Assembly: GCF_028372415.1 (NCBI RefSeq)
Contig: NC_092878.1
Location: 134,492,750 to 134,556,749, forward strand
Source: Notamacropus eugenii
Taxonomy: Eukaryota; Chordata; Mammalia; Diprotodontia; Macropodidae
Reading direction: 5' to 3'
DNA: 64,000 nt
The notes under the pieces: model-generated
What the model was told of the DNA's origin: nothing
The model's database searches: none
The model's input: the letters and a program-made list of their open reading frames with translations, nothing else
Shown: piece after piece, positions 23,770 through 34,824 of the stretch
Numbering within the stretch: the stretch's first letter is position 1
Layout: each line of letters starts with the position of its first letter
Position numbers and translations under genes: made by a program

Positions 23770-24887
23770 TTTTTTCAAGGTTTTTAAAAAGTTTATTAAA
23801 TTTCATTACGTATTCTGCTGCAAGGTTGAAGCCTCATCTGTAAAAATAGCTTCAGCCAAGCAGTTTATTAAAATTAAGTTGGTATCCTACATCATCTAAC
23901 ACCAGCCAGCTAACCAGTTTCAGTAAATTATTCCCATGGACGGAAAACCAAATGTATTCTGAACACAACTGGTGATGAATGGAGTTGGCCATTATACCAT
24001 TACTGATTTAAGGCTTTTTACAGACAAAATTCGAGCTCTGAAGTACATGATCTTAGAATTCATTTTTGCCACACATAATGAGATGAATTCAGAACCAGAC
24101 ACACTAATTTGAAATTATAAGGAAGAAGTTGTGCAAAAGGTGCAAATAGTAAAAAGCATTTTTATCCAGTCATTTCTGAGTAGTTAAGATTCTTTTCCAT
24201 GCCATGGTCTTGTTTCAGAAGTGTTAAAGTTGCTAATCTTCCATATACCCCTATTTAGGACAAAACTATACTGGGCTGTATTCTTGTGCTGATTTATTTG
24301 GGGGTCCAATGTTCAATCCTGAATAGATTTTATGTATCTCTCATATGCATCCTCACTCATCAGTTCATCAAGTTCTGAAGGGCTGCTCAGAGTCATCTTA
24401 ATCAGCCAACCATCTTGATAACAAGATTTGTTGACAAGTCCTGGGTCTTGTGCAAAAGCTACTTCTCCTGATAGAGAAGAATAGAGTTCACTGGCAGCTT
24501 TCACACTTTCCAAAGCTCCGAACTCATCTTGTTTGTTCAATTTTGTTCCAACTTCTGGAAGACTACAATAAACTATATCTCCCAATGCTTCCTGTGCAAA
24601 ATTGCTGATTCCCACAGTTCCAATACCGTTTTCAGTTGTTATCCATTCATGCTTGTCTGTGAATTTTCGAACCACAAGTTGCACGGTGCTGGTGCAGAGG
24701 CCCCAGGAGGCAGTGGCCACGAGGAAGGAAGGGGAGCCTGGGCTGGGGTGGACCTGCAGGCGCGTGGGGGCGGCTGAGGAGGCCAGGGATCCGGAGGTCT
24801 CAGCCCTGACCACCGCCCACAGGGACAAGGCCACGACCTGCATGCTCCTGGCCACTGGCAGAGCCATCTTTGCTTTTTGCTTTTTAC
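23770..24887 (-). pseudogene. GCSH processed retrocopy (whole insertion)
   Basis: An intronless cDNA-like copy: 5' leader of about 20 bases, ORF at 24867-24313, about 510 bases of 3' UTR, an AATAAA signal (plus-strand TTTATT at 23792-23797) and an A-run that meets the HAL1 at 23770. An 8-bp repeat GTCTCTTT lies on both sides (23762-23769 and 24888-24895), consistent with L1-type integration. The functional parent gene in mammals has several exons; none of its introns is present. Whether it is expressed cannot be seen. Confidence 0.9.
24313..24867 (-). CDS. GCSH: GCSH-like retrocopy ORF, glycine cleavage H protein
   Basis: 184 codons, open from ATG to stop. H protein is the lipoate-bearing shuttle of the mitochondrial glycine cleavage system, passing the aminomethyl group between the P (GLDC) and T (AMT) proteins in the matrix. 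Seen: a Ser/Ala/Arg-rich N-terminus of about 65 residues fitting a mitochondrial transit peptide; [10 protein letters not shown] at residues 66-75; [20 protein letters not shown]; the lipoyl motif [14 protein letters not shown] with the acceptor lysine at residue 123; and the C-terminal helix region [19 protein letters not shown]. Compared with my memory of the human protein (173 residues) the N-terminus is longer and five residues (TEINE) are missing in frame after SGEV at residue 136. INE is conserved in the family and lies close to the lipoyl hairpin, so function is doubtful. No promoter of its own is visible. It may be a young pseudogene or a retrogene. Confidence 0.85.
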   Translation of the reverse strand: MALPVARSMQVVALSLWAVVRAETSGSLASSAAPTRLQVHPSPGSPSFLVATASWGLCTSTVQLVVRKFTDKHEWITTENGIGTVGISNFAQEALGDIVYCSLPEVGTKLNKQDEFGALESVKAASELYSSLSGEVAFAQDPGLVNKSCYQDGWLIKMTLSSPSELDELMSEDAYERYIKSIQD

Positions 24888-25973
24888 GTCTCTTTGACTA
24901 TTTGCGTTAATCTATTTTTAAATACATTATTTTCTTCAGCATTTTTTTTTTTTTGGTTCTCCTTTAGCAAGCTGTTGATTTACTTTTCATGATTTTCTTG
25001 CACGGTTCTCATTTATCTTCCCAATTTTTCTTCCACCTCTCTTACTTGGTTTTCAAAATTCCTTCTGAACTCTTCCATAGCTTGAGACTATTCCATATTT
25101 ATTTTGGGGATTTTGGGTGCAGAAGCCTTGACTTCTATGTCTTCCTGTGATGGTATGCACTGTTTTTCCTCATCTGAAAGGATGGAAGAAAATAGCTGTT
25201 CACTAAGAAAGTAACCTTCTACAGTCTTATTTTTCCCTTTTTTGGGCATTTTCCCAGACAGTTACTTGACTTTTTAGTCCTTTGTCAAGAAGAGGGTATA
25301 CTATGGGGACCTATAAGTTCTTCATTCCTACAAGGTGGCACAATCAAGGGAGAGGAGTTTACTCCTCTCCTGGCCTGAGCTTTGGTCTGGGAGCTACCAC
25401 AAGCTTTTCAGTCCAGGATCTGTGCATAGAATTCCCTCTCCAGAGCCTCCCCTACCTCCACCAGTCAGTGCTGCTCTTCACCCCAGGACCACCACTCAGG
25501 ACTGAAACTCAGATCAGCTGCTTGATTCCCTTAGGGTGTTCAGACCAAGGGCTCCAAAAATGGATGCTGCTGCTGCAGCCACCTGGGAGTGGGGCTAGGA
25601 GAGAATCCTTCTCCTTTCTCACCCAGGTGAAAGATTTTTCTTACTGACCCTTGAAGCTGTCTCTGGTGTTTGTAGATTGAGGGATCTGAGAACCGTAGTT
25701 GCTGCTGGTGGCACCCTGAAACCTGCTCCAGTCCTGTTCCTGACTCACTGTGTGACCAAGCCTGGGCTCAACTATACCCTGAGTTTGGTGTGATAGACCT
25801 TTCCTGTCAGCTTTCCAGGTTGCCTTGGCCTGGAAATCTCTTTCACTCTGTTGTTTTGTGACTTTTGCTGCTCTAGAATTTGTTTGAAGTCATTTTTACA
25901 GGTATTTTTTGGGCTGTGGAGGAAGAATTCGTACAACTCATCCTTCTACTCTGCCATCTTTGATAACTATTTT

Positions 25974-27310
25974 AATATAATTCATTTCCTATGTGCTTTA
26001 TTTTATGCACTTACAAACAATATTTTCAGAAGAAGATCATGGTCTTTATCATACTTCCAATGGGATCCAAGAAGTACCTAAGATGCTTATGACACATGTA
26101 CAAATTATTTTTGACAAACTGTTGCAATATTGATTTCGCTCCTCTGCATTTCTCCTGAATGACATTTTTAATAAGCAGTACACAATTCTAAATTTAGTAC
26201 ACAGAAAGTGTCCCTTCATTTCTGTATTGATTCATACATTCACTGCTGAGAGCCAGGCTCTGACTTTGACATACCTGGGTTTAAATCACTTTTCTAACAA
26301 TATAGCTATATGACCCTGCAAAAGTCTTCTAAATCCATAGTGACCCAGGCAGCTTAGCAAGACTGTAAGAAAAAGAGAACATTCATAACTACAGTGGCAG
26401 ATTTTCTGTCTTAGAAATTCTCTATGCACATACAAACATAGATCTGGTCCCCCCCCCCCCCAAAAAAAAAGATAATTTATTTACCAAAACATTTAACAAG
26501 TGGAATAAACAGTTTGATTCTGCTTCATTTTTAACTGAACCTATTTACAATTGAATGATTTTTATTGTGTAATTTACATAGACCATGATTCTTTATATCT
26601 GAACTTTGTTCAGAAATTCAACTGTCTTGTAATGATTTGGTTTTGAAATCCAGTTTTCTTGTCAATCATTGTTTTCTTCCTGTGGTAAAGAAATCTGTTA
26701 ATTTTGAAGGATGCAGGTGGACACCAGGGAGTCTGGTCTAGTATTTTTACACCACCAAGCTATCCTTCAAGCATGCCTAGTTTGTTATCCAAAGAACTGT
26801 GTAACGTTGCAGATGGACTCAAAATATAAATCTTTCTTAGTCATAGGCAGGAAGGAGAAAGTTGCTGCTAGTGCTTCATGCCCGTTTTCCAACCAATCAT
26901 ATTGCCTTCCAATCCTCAACTCCATAAGCAACCATATTGATTTCACTTTTTATAATAACTAGTTCCCTTCCTATGAAGCCCTGTTCTTCATTCTGTATTT
27001 CCCTGAAAACAAGAAAAAGGGGTAGTCATTTCCCACCTCAGGTTTTTAGCTTTGCTGAGGAAGCTGAGATCTTATTTATTGGTAAATGTACATTTTGCTA
27101 ATAAATTGATCGTATCTGGAACTTTGTTCTTCAGTTTACTTCATTTTGACCATAATACATGCAACCACTCTATGCAAAGCTCAGTTCTTGATACTGAGGG
27201 AAGGATTTTAAAAAATGAATGGTAGAACCTATCATCTGCTGGAAAGCTATACTGTATATTCTTTATGTATATTTAGCTATACTATAATTCACCATGTGCT
27301 TAAAAAAATG
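25974..27310. other. Mostly unassigned sequence
   Basis: No gene. It holds a MIR-like SINE (listed separately) and an unusual C13-A9 homopolymer junction at 26449-26470. The 83-codon frame at 26711-26962 has no recognisable product. Confidence 0.45.
26225..26345 (+). repeat. MIR-type SINE, diverged
   Basis: CTTTGACATACCTGGGTTTA then AATATAGCTATATGACCCTG follows the MIR order in plus orientation. The ends are lost. Confidence 0.55.
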
Positions 27311-27314
27311 CATT

Positions 27315-27412
27315 CACCAGCAACACTGAGCAATGATCTACTCTGATAGACTTGGCACTTCTCAGCAATACAATGAAGTAAGATGATTCCAAAATGATGG
27401 AAAACAGTCACC
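27315..27412 (+). mobile_element. L1 3' UTR-proximal fragment
   Basis: AGCAACACTGAGCAATGATC, TGATAGACTTGGCACTTCTC and AGCAATACAATGAAGTAAGA match the L1 segment just upstream of the 3' UTR (compare 20690-20770). A small isolated piece. Confidence 0.65.
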
Positions 27413-27559
27413 CTGCAAAAAATAAATTAAAATAAAATGGAAACATCTGATATTTGAATTAAAAGCAAACAAAAAAAAAAACCCTTCATCTCCATTTAAA
27501 AAAATAAACATAATCATTTTAGTTTGGAAACTATCTTCAAGCATAACCTAAATACTTAA

Positions 27560-28130
27560 AGGACCCAAATTCTCATCAGTTTGGGTTTGTCTACCAGCAC
27601 TATAGATCACAATCCCTTCAAACTACTTATTTTATAAGGGTCTTTTCTATATCCTTCCTTAGACTTAGGCTTACTCAATTTGCTGGAGGTCTTCATATGA
27701 TTCTTTTCATGTTTTTCATGTTTCTATCCCAGTAAAGCTCTGGTGATATCCACAGGTCATCCCTCAATCTTTCAGCATATCCAGTTCACTTCTGTCAGTC
27801 ATTCATTTCTTTGGTATTTACTTTCAACCCATTTTCCACATATGTACTATTTTCAGCAATTGTGGTTCTGTCTTCTTAATATTCTCTTTGCATATAATTT
27901 CCATTGTTAATTTAACCACTCTGTGGTTCACCAGGTTAGATGTCTACATTGATAGTACATGTGTGCATAGATTTTAATGGAAAGATCTACATTATTTCAG
28001 GGCCCAGTTCAACTAGAATAATGTCATCAGTAAATGGAAGCACCTGGAAACATTTGCCTCACTAGAGACTCTGCTACTTGTACTTTGCAGATGAGTTTCA
28101 ACACTGATGAACACATGTATATTATATTTT
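27560..28130 (-). mobile_element. Non-LTR reverse transcriptase relic (RTE-like)
   Basis: On the minus strand one frame reads FTDDIILV at about 28034-28011, the reverse transcriptase catalytic [FY]xDD box with its usual hydrophobic flank, and further on NGLKVNTKEM near 27830, the conserved 'GLKVN..K' block of RTE and related non-LTR elements. Stops and frame changes separate them. Clade assignment is tentative. The element is old and inactive. Confidence 0.5.
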
Positions 28131-28139
28131 TGCATCATA

Positions 28140-28970
28140 TTGATGTTCAATAATTACATCTCTCATGGAATCTTGTATAAATTAAATATATGTATGACAC
28201 ATACTTAATGTTTTGAAGAAGCAATTAAGGTTAGATTTTTATTCCATTCTATTTTATTCAGTAAAAAGACATTAAATCAACTATATTCTCTGTTATATTA
28301 TATATGCATATATGTGTTTGTGTATGCATATATATTTCTGTTTTGTGTGAAAGCCTCATACAGTATTGATTTTATGACTAATAAAGCAATTTTATTGAAA
28401 GCATCCACTTTATGTCTATGATTAGCTTCCATTTACTTTTTTAAGAGTTTTCTTCAATTCACTTTAAAAGAAAAAACAAACAAACACTGAATTTGCATTC
28501 ATATTATACCATGCAGGACATCAGTGAAATGTCTAAATGCCAAGATTTAACTGTTTAGAAAATTTTTATTAAGAAATGATTCATTTAGCCAGATTTTATA
28601 CCTCAGGCTGTTTTGTAACACTAATTATTTCCCTAACACTGGCTTAAGTTTTTTTGTTTTTTTTTGATATATACCTCTAACGAGTAAGAATGTTTTCAAA
28701 TATTTGCTATGTTGAACATTAATTTAAATATTACTGTTATTAAATTATATCTATTTTTACATAGATTTATGAAGAAAAATAAAACAAATAAGTGTGCAAT
28801 GCCCAGGGGTGAGATTATATAGACATGAAATGGAAGAGATATGAAAGTATGTCTACTTATGATCTATTCTGATAAACAATAATCATAAAAACTAACATAT
28901 TTAGACTCTACTGCCAAAGACTCCATAAAATATATCATATATAATGTTTCCTATTTATATAGGTGTGTGT
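28140..28970. other. No recognisable feature
   Basis: Very AT-rich. No gene and no nameable repeat seen. Confidence 0.45.
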
Positions 28971-28975
28971 GTACA

Positions 28976-29043
<68 letters not shown>
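28971..29043. repeat. TA microsatellite
   Basis: About 70 bases of TA units ending in a CA run. A similar but less regular tract continues to about 29160. Confidence 0.95.
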
Positions 29044-29204
29044 AGCAAATACACATATGTGTACATATAGGTATGTGTATATGTGTACATATGGGTGCAT
29101 GTATAAATGAGTATTTTAATATGCTATATTATATGTAATACATACAAATATATACATATAAATTTTTATCTAATTAAAATAATTCAAATAGATTCCACTA
29201 CATT

Positions 29205-29400
29205 TTTCAGTAAACTGCTTAATTTTGTTTACATTTTAGTTTTATCTATCTCTGAGAGTGGAACATTAAAGTCTTTACTATTATCTTTTTAAAGCTATGT
29301 TAGTTTTTCCTTTAAAGATTTCAATTATGTGTTCTTTGGTATATATATTTTTAATTAAAAAAAAGATACATGTTCAATTTGTATGACACCTTTAAGAATA
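29205..29400 (-). mobile_element. Old L1 ORF2 fragment
   Basis: CTCTGAGAGTGGAACATTAA then AGTTTTTCCTTTAAAGATTT and TGTGTTCTTTGGTATATAT read as the reverse complement of L1 ORF2 between endonuclease and reverse transcriptase. It is a second copy of the block at 30555. Confidence 0.5.
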
Positions 29401-29634
29401 AGGTATTTTTCTAAATATAGACCAACAGAGAAGCATATGTACTCTATATATGTGTGTGTGACATGCATTTATGGATATTTTATCTAGTCCTATTATTTTA
29501 TATTTCCACTTTTCAGCTGCAGCTTTAAATCTAAGTACATCTAAAAACAAAGATTCTTTGGGAGGGGGACAAAAGAGATCAGAACAAAATTTTATTATGT
29601 ATCAGTTTGTTAAAAAATGTATACAGCATTGGGC

Positions 29635-29855
29635 TTGATATCAGGAAGACCTGTGTTCAAATATACTTCAGAAACTTAAAACTATGTGACCCTGGGCAAG
29701 TCACTTAAAATCTCTGGCTCAATTTCCTCAACTATAAAATGAGGATAACAGCAAAAGTTACCTCCCAGGGTTGTTGATATTTGTAAAGTACTTGAATTAA
29801 GTGCTCTGGCACTTAGTAGGACTTATAGTAATGCTATCTTCCCCCTTCCCTTTTC
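29635..29855 (+). repeat. CORE-SINE (MIR/Mar type), near full length
   Basis: CAGGAAGACCTGTGTTCAAA, CTATGTGACCCTGGGCAAGT, CACTTAAAATCTCTGG, CTATAAAATGAGGATAACAG, CCCAGGGTTGTTGATATTTG and GCTCTGGCACTTAGTAGG, all in the expected order. Confidence 0.85.
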
Positions 29856-30221
29856 TTATCATGCTGTCAGACAAAGCAAAGGCAAAAATTCACCCCACCA
29901 AGAGAGATAAATGGGGAAACTACAAAAAGGTTAAAGATATTTAGACGAAGAACCAATGGCATTAGTAAACATGCAAAACTACGTAGTTGGTGTTTATGTC
30001 ATTAGATAACAATGAAAAGAACCTGCAGAAGAGAATATATGTGTGTACATATATGCACCCACATATACTTACAGAATTGTGGCAAACTTTAATAATCTTT
30101 TTTTTTAAGGGATGACCTCATAAACCAAAAAGAAAACTTAGAGCTGGAGATTGCTGCTAGAGTTAGATCTGAAAGACATGGAATTTTCTAAGTGAGAGTT
30201 CTATACTTGAAATTATATAGA

Positions 30222-30475
30222 AATACACACACACACACACACACATATATATGTATTTGTACCTACATGTATGTGTGTATATATATATATACACACACAC
30301 ACACGCATATCAATTCTATGTACTACATTTTATATAATACTTCGTATGAAATACATATATGTATGAAGATATACGTATAATATATAATTTTAACATGTAT
30401 AATATATGCATATGTATGGAGATGTATATTATTCAATATAGTCTAATATATATACATATATGTATATAATTGAAA
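30222..30475. repeat. CA/TA/ATAC low-complexity tract
   Basis: Alternating CA and TA runs at 30222-30306, then TA/CATA-rich sequence to about 30470. Confidence 0.9.
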
Positions 30476-30539
30476 TTTCCTTTCAAAAGATGCTATGTCT
30501 TAAAAAAAAAAACTACTTAGTTCTATTTTCCTCTAAAAC

Positions 30540-31100
30540 AAAGCCTTTTGTTTTACCTACCTCTGAGGGAGGAACATTAAAATCTCCTTTAATTACGTCA
30601 TCACAATATATCTTTTCATTTTTCATTTGGCACATAAATGGTTAACAATAACATTGATTCATTGACTATGGTACTTCTAAACATGGTATTTTTTCCTCTT
30701 TATCTTCTTGATATTTTAAATGTTTCTTTTTCCATTTACTTATAGCATGGTCACAATTTGTACTTTAATTTTAACCAAGTAAATTTTAATTCTTACTTCT
30801 CAGTTTCACTTTGTTTTTAAATGTTTGCATATATTAATTTGCTACTTAAAAATACATCTTTATTCTTCTTCATCCTGTTATTTTTTAATCCATTCACATC
30901 TATATTTTTTTAAGTTTCATTTTTCCACTTAATTCTTCTTTACAGATTTTGACATCTTTCCTTTCTTAAGTCAGCATTTTGTCCTTGAAATTAATTTTAC
31001 TCATAATATTTGATGCAGTTATATGCATCTCAAATTTCTTTAATTTTTAAAAATAATGTATTCATTTTATTTATTTCCCCTTCTTTTGATCTTTCTCTCT
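30540..31100 (-). mobile_element. Old L1 ORF2 relic
   Basis: GAGGGAGGAACATTAAAATC followed by spaced motifs such as CATTGACTATGGTACTTC reads as the reverse of the L1 ORF2 region between endonuclease and reverse transcriptase. The first 60 bases parallel 29245-29300. Strongly decayed; the right edge is a guess. Confidence 0.5.
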
Positions 31101-31980
31101 TCTCACCTAGAAAATAATGTGGTTTAAATATATCTCTCTTACTTCTCCCCTGTCCAGAATCTTCTCATAGATCATCTTTTGCAGCTCCCCTTTCTGAGAA
31201 ATGTTCTTTTGCTTCATCTTCCTTATTTCTACTCTTATCTCATTATCCTACTTTTATTCTCTCTTTCATGGTCTTTATACCATTCTGGAAAGGTAATGCT
31301 TATAGGATACAAAAGTTTGAGCCCTGTCTTATCTCCCATTCCCATTTTATTTCATTTTTAAATTTCACTAAATTCTTCCTTCTCTTATTTTTCTTTGTTT
31401 CTGTGCTTTGGGTTTAGTGGTGGTGTTCCACCGACATGCCTCAATTCTATAAAGATCAATTCAAGAAAGATATAGTTTTATGAGAGTAATTCAACATCTT
31501 GAATCATGGGTTCTAATCCTATCCTCTACCCTTCCCCTGACCCTGTTAGGGCTAAAATATCCCATCAGTGGATTCTCCTCCCCCAATTTTCTGGACGTTG
31601 TTCACTTCTAGGGAGCCATATATTCCCAATTCTGGGGAAAAGATTCAGTTTTGGAAAGCACAAAGCTTGCTTGAGTAAGATGGTCTACTAACCATACATT
31701 TTCCTGAATGAAAGCCATTAGTAGTTTTCTGTCTCTTTCAAAGCTTTAAGGGAATCTTTTCATCCCCCTTCTAGTGATAGACTAGTCTCTTCCCTTTCCT
31801 CCCACATACACTTCCTATTCCTTTCCCACAACTGTTCATTTTTTGTTATTTTCCAACAGAATTCCCAAATTGTTGGAGAGATTATTTATATCTTTGCCAG
31901 ACTGATGTGCCTCTTCAGGCTCCCTATGTCTAGTCTCCCTCCTCCTCATTTCAGCAACTTCCCAATCTGCTGTCATAGAT
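31100..31980. other. Pyrimidine-rich unassigned sequence
   Basis: C/T-rich plus strand without a recognisable gene. It may be further old LINE sequence in minus orientation. Confidence 0.4.
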
Positions 31981-32037
31981 GCACACATACACACACCCAC
32001 ACACACCCACACATACCCACCCACACCCACACCCACA

Positions 32038-32102
<65 letters not shown>

Positions 32103-32113
32103 GCGCGCGCGCG
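31981..32113. repeat. Long CA tract ending in a CG run
   Basis: CACACC/CA units, then about 30 perfect CA repeats, then about six CG repeats up to 32113. It is nearly pure alternating purine-pyrimidine, a sequence class known to favour Z-DNA. Confidence 0.95.
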
Positions 32114-32119
32114 AGCTCT

Positions 32120-33060
32120 TTATTAAGAGAGCACGAATTTTAGTTCATGAAGTATTGATTAAATTCTTCATTTTTCTCTGTTCTGATGCTTGAATTAAGA
32201 TAACCTTATTAAGTCACCTTATCCTTTGGTGATAATCCGTTTTTGTCCTATTAAACTCATTTAGGTATTTATGTTGCTGTTTTTTTTTTTAAAGCAAAGT
32301 TTTTTTGCTATGTTAGACACAAGAAAGAATTGATACTGTTACATTATTTTCTTGTTTTTTTTCTGTCTTTGGAGTGTTTGAGGTTGAATATTTGCTTCTT
32401 GTGCATTTTATTTTTTTGTTTGAAGGAATGATGCAATTTTGTAGATAGCTCTTTTATGTTATTATTGAATATTTGGCTTGTATATTCAGGATGTATTGTT
32501 TAGGAATATATTCTGATCTCCTATGTTTTCTGGAATTTCACATTATAATCTGAGATCAGACTAATTATCACTACACAATAATCCTAGACTATTTGAATCA
32601 ATCCTTTTTTTTTTGTTTCTTACTGAAGGACTTTCTCTTGACTGCTGATAGAATTTCACATTTAACATTGAAATTCTGAAATATAAGCACTACAGATGTT
32701 GGAATTAGAATTTGGATCTTTAAATCCTATCAATCAGTAAGTTCCTCTTGGTTTCTAAAATTTTTTGAGTATTTTTACTCTTCTGACAGTATGATATTCA
32801 GGATTTTTAATTTTCCATGTTTTTTTTCCCCTAGGGTAACTGTGATCCTTAACTTACTTTGTACATTTTAAGTCAGTGGCTTTTATCTTGTATGGAATTA
32901 ATGTCCCTTCAATTTATTTGCATTTTATTTCTCTTCTCAAGTTTTCTCTTCCCTTCATTTCCGAAGTACAAATCTGTAATTTTTGTGTACTATTCGAAGA
33001 GATTTTTTGTCAGATACTTAGAATACCTACTCTGTCATGTATCCTTTGACACTTTTATTT
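32120..33060. other. T-rich unassigned sequence, possibly old LINE
   Basis: T-rich plus strand with several T runs. No gene. The look is that of a decayed minus-strand LINE, but I could not anchor it to a family. Confidence 0.4.
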
Positions 33061-33100
33061 TGTCGTTCAGGGCTTTGAAAGCTGTCCGAGCTAATATTCA

Positions 33101-33154
33101 TGCTGATATTGTAAGATCCCAGAATTATGCTGATATTGTAAGATCCCAGAATTA
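33101..33154. repeat. Perfect 27-bp tandem duplication
   Basis: Two identical adjacent 27-bp units (33101-33127 and 33128-33154) starting TGCTGATATTG and ending AGAATTA. The second unit leads directly into a SINE-like block (AGAGATGGAAGCGATCTCAG). Confidence 0.95.
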
Positions 33155-33205
33155 GAGATGGAAGCGATCTCAGAGGCCCCATAGTCTAGTCCCCTTCTGT
33201 TATAG
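33140..33205 (-). repeat. MIR/Ther-like SINE end
   Basis: AGATGGAAGCGATCTCAGAG then CCATAGTCTAGTCCCCTTCT is the end block shared with the SINEs at 7755, 10850 and 63490. Confidence 0.6.
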
Positions 33206-33209
33206 TTGA

Positions 33210-33498
33210 GGTCTTTTAAAAGCTTTAAACCTCATAAATAATCATGGCTTTTAGACCTTGAGTCAGGTTTCTAGACCAACTGGGGAAGCCAACATCAAGA
33301 GGGATGGCAGTTGTAGAGAAGCTGACCAAAGCCACAACCAACAAAACTGCCCCTGATGGGGTAGGCAAACAATCAAGCCTGACTGGAATCACAAATGCCT
33401 TGATGGAGATACAGGAGGCAACTTGTGTTGGGTGGGTCAAACTGCTACCACAACCCCCCATTAGGGCCAAATAGAGATAGACCAGGACCCTGAACCTG
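33210..33498. other. Unassigned sequence beside an LTR
   Basis: Directly follows the LTR on the minus strand. The minus strand has a 97-codon frame (33225-33518) that begins inside the LTR end and resembles no retroviral protein that I recognise. No clear tRNA primer-binding site follows the LTR, so I do not call it proviral interior. Confidence 0.45.
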
Positions 33499-34107
33499 TG
33501 GAAATTAAAATTGCCCAACCTACAATAAAATAAACTGAGACAGAGCTCTGAGCCAATGATACTTTATTAAATGGTCCATGGTCCCCTCTATGAAGTAGAT
33601 CTCATATCTTTCTCATGAGATGCCTCCTTCTTCAAGTGCCTTATTTTTATAAGGCTTGACAGCAGCTTTGATACAGAATCTTGTTGCTTCATAGACCTTG
33701 CTTAAATGACTGAACATGATTTATCAGCAAAACAAAATGGTATATCAATGGGGGTTGGAGTGTGTGTCACAGGTTCATGGGCCATCTCCACTGATAAAAT
33801 GGTTGTAAGATGGTCACCTGCTCAAGCTGGACCAAAGAGAGTGGTCCGGAGGTACAAAAATAAATTAGGGGACTTTCCATGTAATTGAGTCACCTCCACC
33901 ACACTTGGCTTGGTCACCATGACAAGGAAAAGTAGGGGTGGAAGTCCTGTAGTTATATTCCTCTGACTTACAACCTGCAGTTTATAGTGCCTAGTGCTGG
34001 AGCCTAATATACACAACATACTTATAACCACTACCCCTATGGAATCATATCAAACTGCTTAATACTGATTGGAATAGAATAGGGGTACAAATGAATCATT
34101 TCCCACA
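33499..34107 (-). mobile_element. Retroviral-type LTR (same family as 41078-41729)
   Basis: On the minus strand it starts TGTGGGAAATGATTC and ends near AATTTCCA. It carries TATAAAA (plus TTTTATA at 33645-33651) and AATAAA (plus TTTATT at 33563-33568) in the right order and spacing for U3-R-U5. It aligns by eye over its whole length with the plus-strand LTR at 41078. The flanks (AACCTG and AGTTTC) do not match, so no target duplication is visible, unlike the other copy. It is non-coding. Confidence 0.8.
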
Positions 34108-34620
34108 AGTTTCCAGGAAAAACAATACCTCTCTTAGATGTCAGGTGTTATTTGTGGTCTAGGTACCAGAAGAGAGGGATAACCCTTGTAAAAAGGTGTC
34201 CACCATCCCACCTCTACAAATACCAACAGTTAATCAACTGCTACCAACATCAGGTCAACTTAAAAGCCCCAGGAATCATTCCTGCTTTGAACCTTAACCT
34301 CAAAACCATACAAGATGAATTCTATCCTTATCATCACCAATATCATCCACTGAACAACTATCAACCACAGGTGATCTGAGAACCTTAGGAACAGCAACAT
34401 CCTTCTTATTATTGGACTTGTTTCTGACCTAACCCCTACAACCGTAGTCCAGTACAGTCATTTTTGGAGAGGTAAAATGTGACAAAGTATTATGCTACAT
34501 TTTGCCTCGTCAGCTACCAGATGACCTGGAAAAGACAATTTTTATCATGAAGGCTTTTGACACTCTCAGATGGCTTAGAATGAGAAACTGATATAGTTTT
34601 ATTAATGGAAATGACATTAA
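34108..34620. other. Unassigned sequence
   Basis: C/A-rich plus strand; short frames only, no recognisable product. No polypurine tract adjoins the LTR. Confidence 0.4.
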
Positions 34621-34624
34621 AGAA

Positions 34625-34815
34625 GCTATATTACTGTCTGCTTTTTCACTGCATCTTAAGGACCACTGAGGACTTTCCATCTGACTCCCAAGTAAAACAT
34701 CTTTTGTGTCATATACCTTTATTAGAATGTAAGCTACTGAAGAACAGGAACTCTTTTTTGTATGTGTATCCTTGGCGCATAGCACAATACTTTGCACACA
34801 GTAAAAACTTAAATG
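34625..34815 (+). mobile_element. L2-clade LINE 3' end
   Basis: TTAGAATGTAAGCTACTGAA, GAACAGGAACTCTTTTTTGT, TGTATCCTTGGCGCATAGCA and CACACAGTAAAAACTTAAAT form the standard L2-clade end. Confidence 0.7.
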
Positions 34816-34824
34816 TTTTCTTTA

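Larger units (their letters stand above)
21984..25963 (-). mobile_element. HAL1-type half-L1 retrotransposon (copy 3), split by a GCSH retrocopy
   Basis: Same order as the other copies on the minus strand: slightly shortened leader ending AAGATGGCAGAG near 25963, ORF1 start at 25249, ORF1 body, and a 3' region with GT/CA microsatellite at 22842-22890. A 10-bp direct repeat TAACTATTTT (21974-21983 and 25964-25973) is the likely target-site duplication. ORF1 is interrupted at 23770-24887 by the processed GCSH copy, so the GCSH insertion is younger. Without that insertion the element is about 2.85 kb. Confidence 0.85.

Noticed and set aside
24529..24910. Plus-strand frames over the GCSH copy
   Set aside because: Antisense shadows of the GCSH frame, which has clear homology.
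31836..32096. Cys-Val and Thr-His repeat frames over the CA tract
   Set aside because: Microsatellite translation on both strands.
33225..33518. 97-codon minus-strand frame as a retroviral protein
   Set aside because: It starts within the LTR end. No primer-binding site, signal peptide or retroviral motif was seen.
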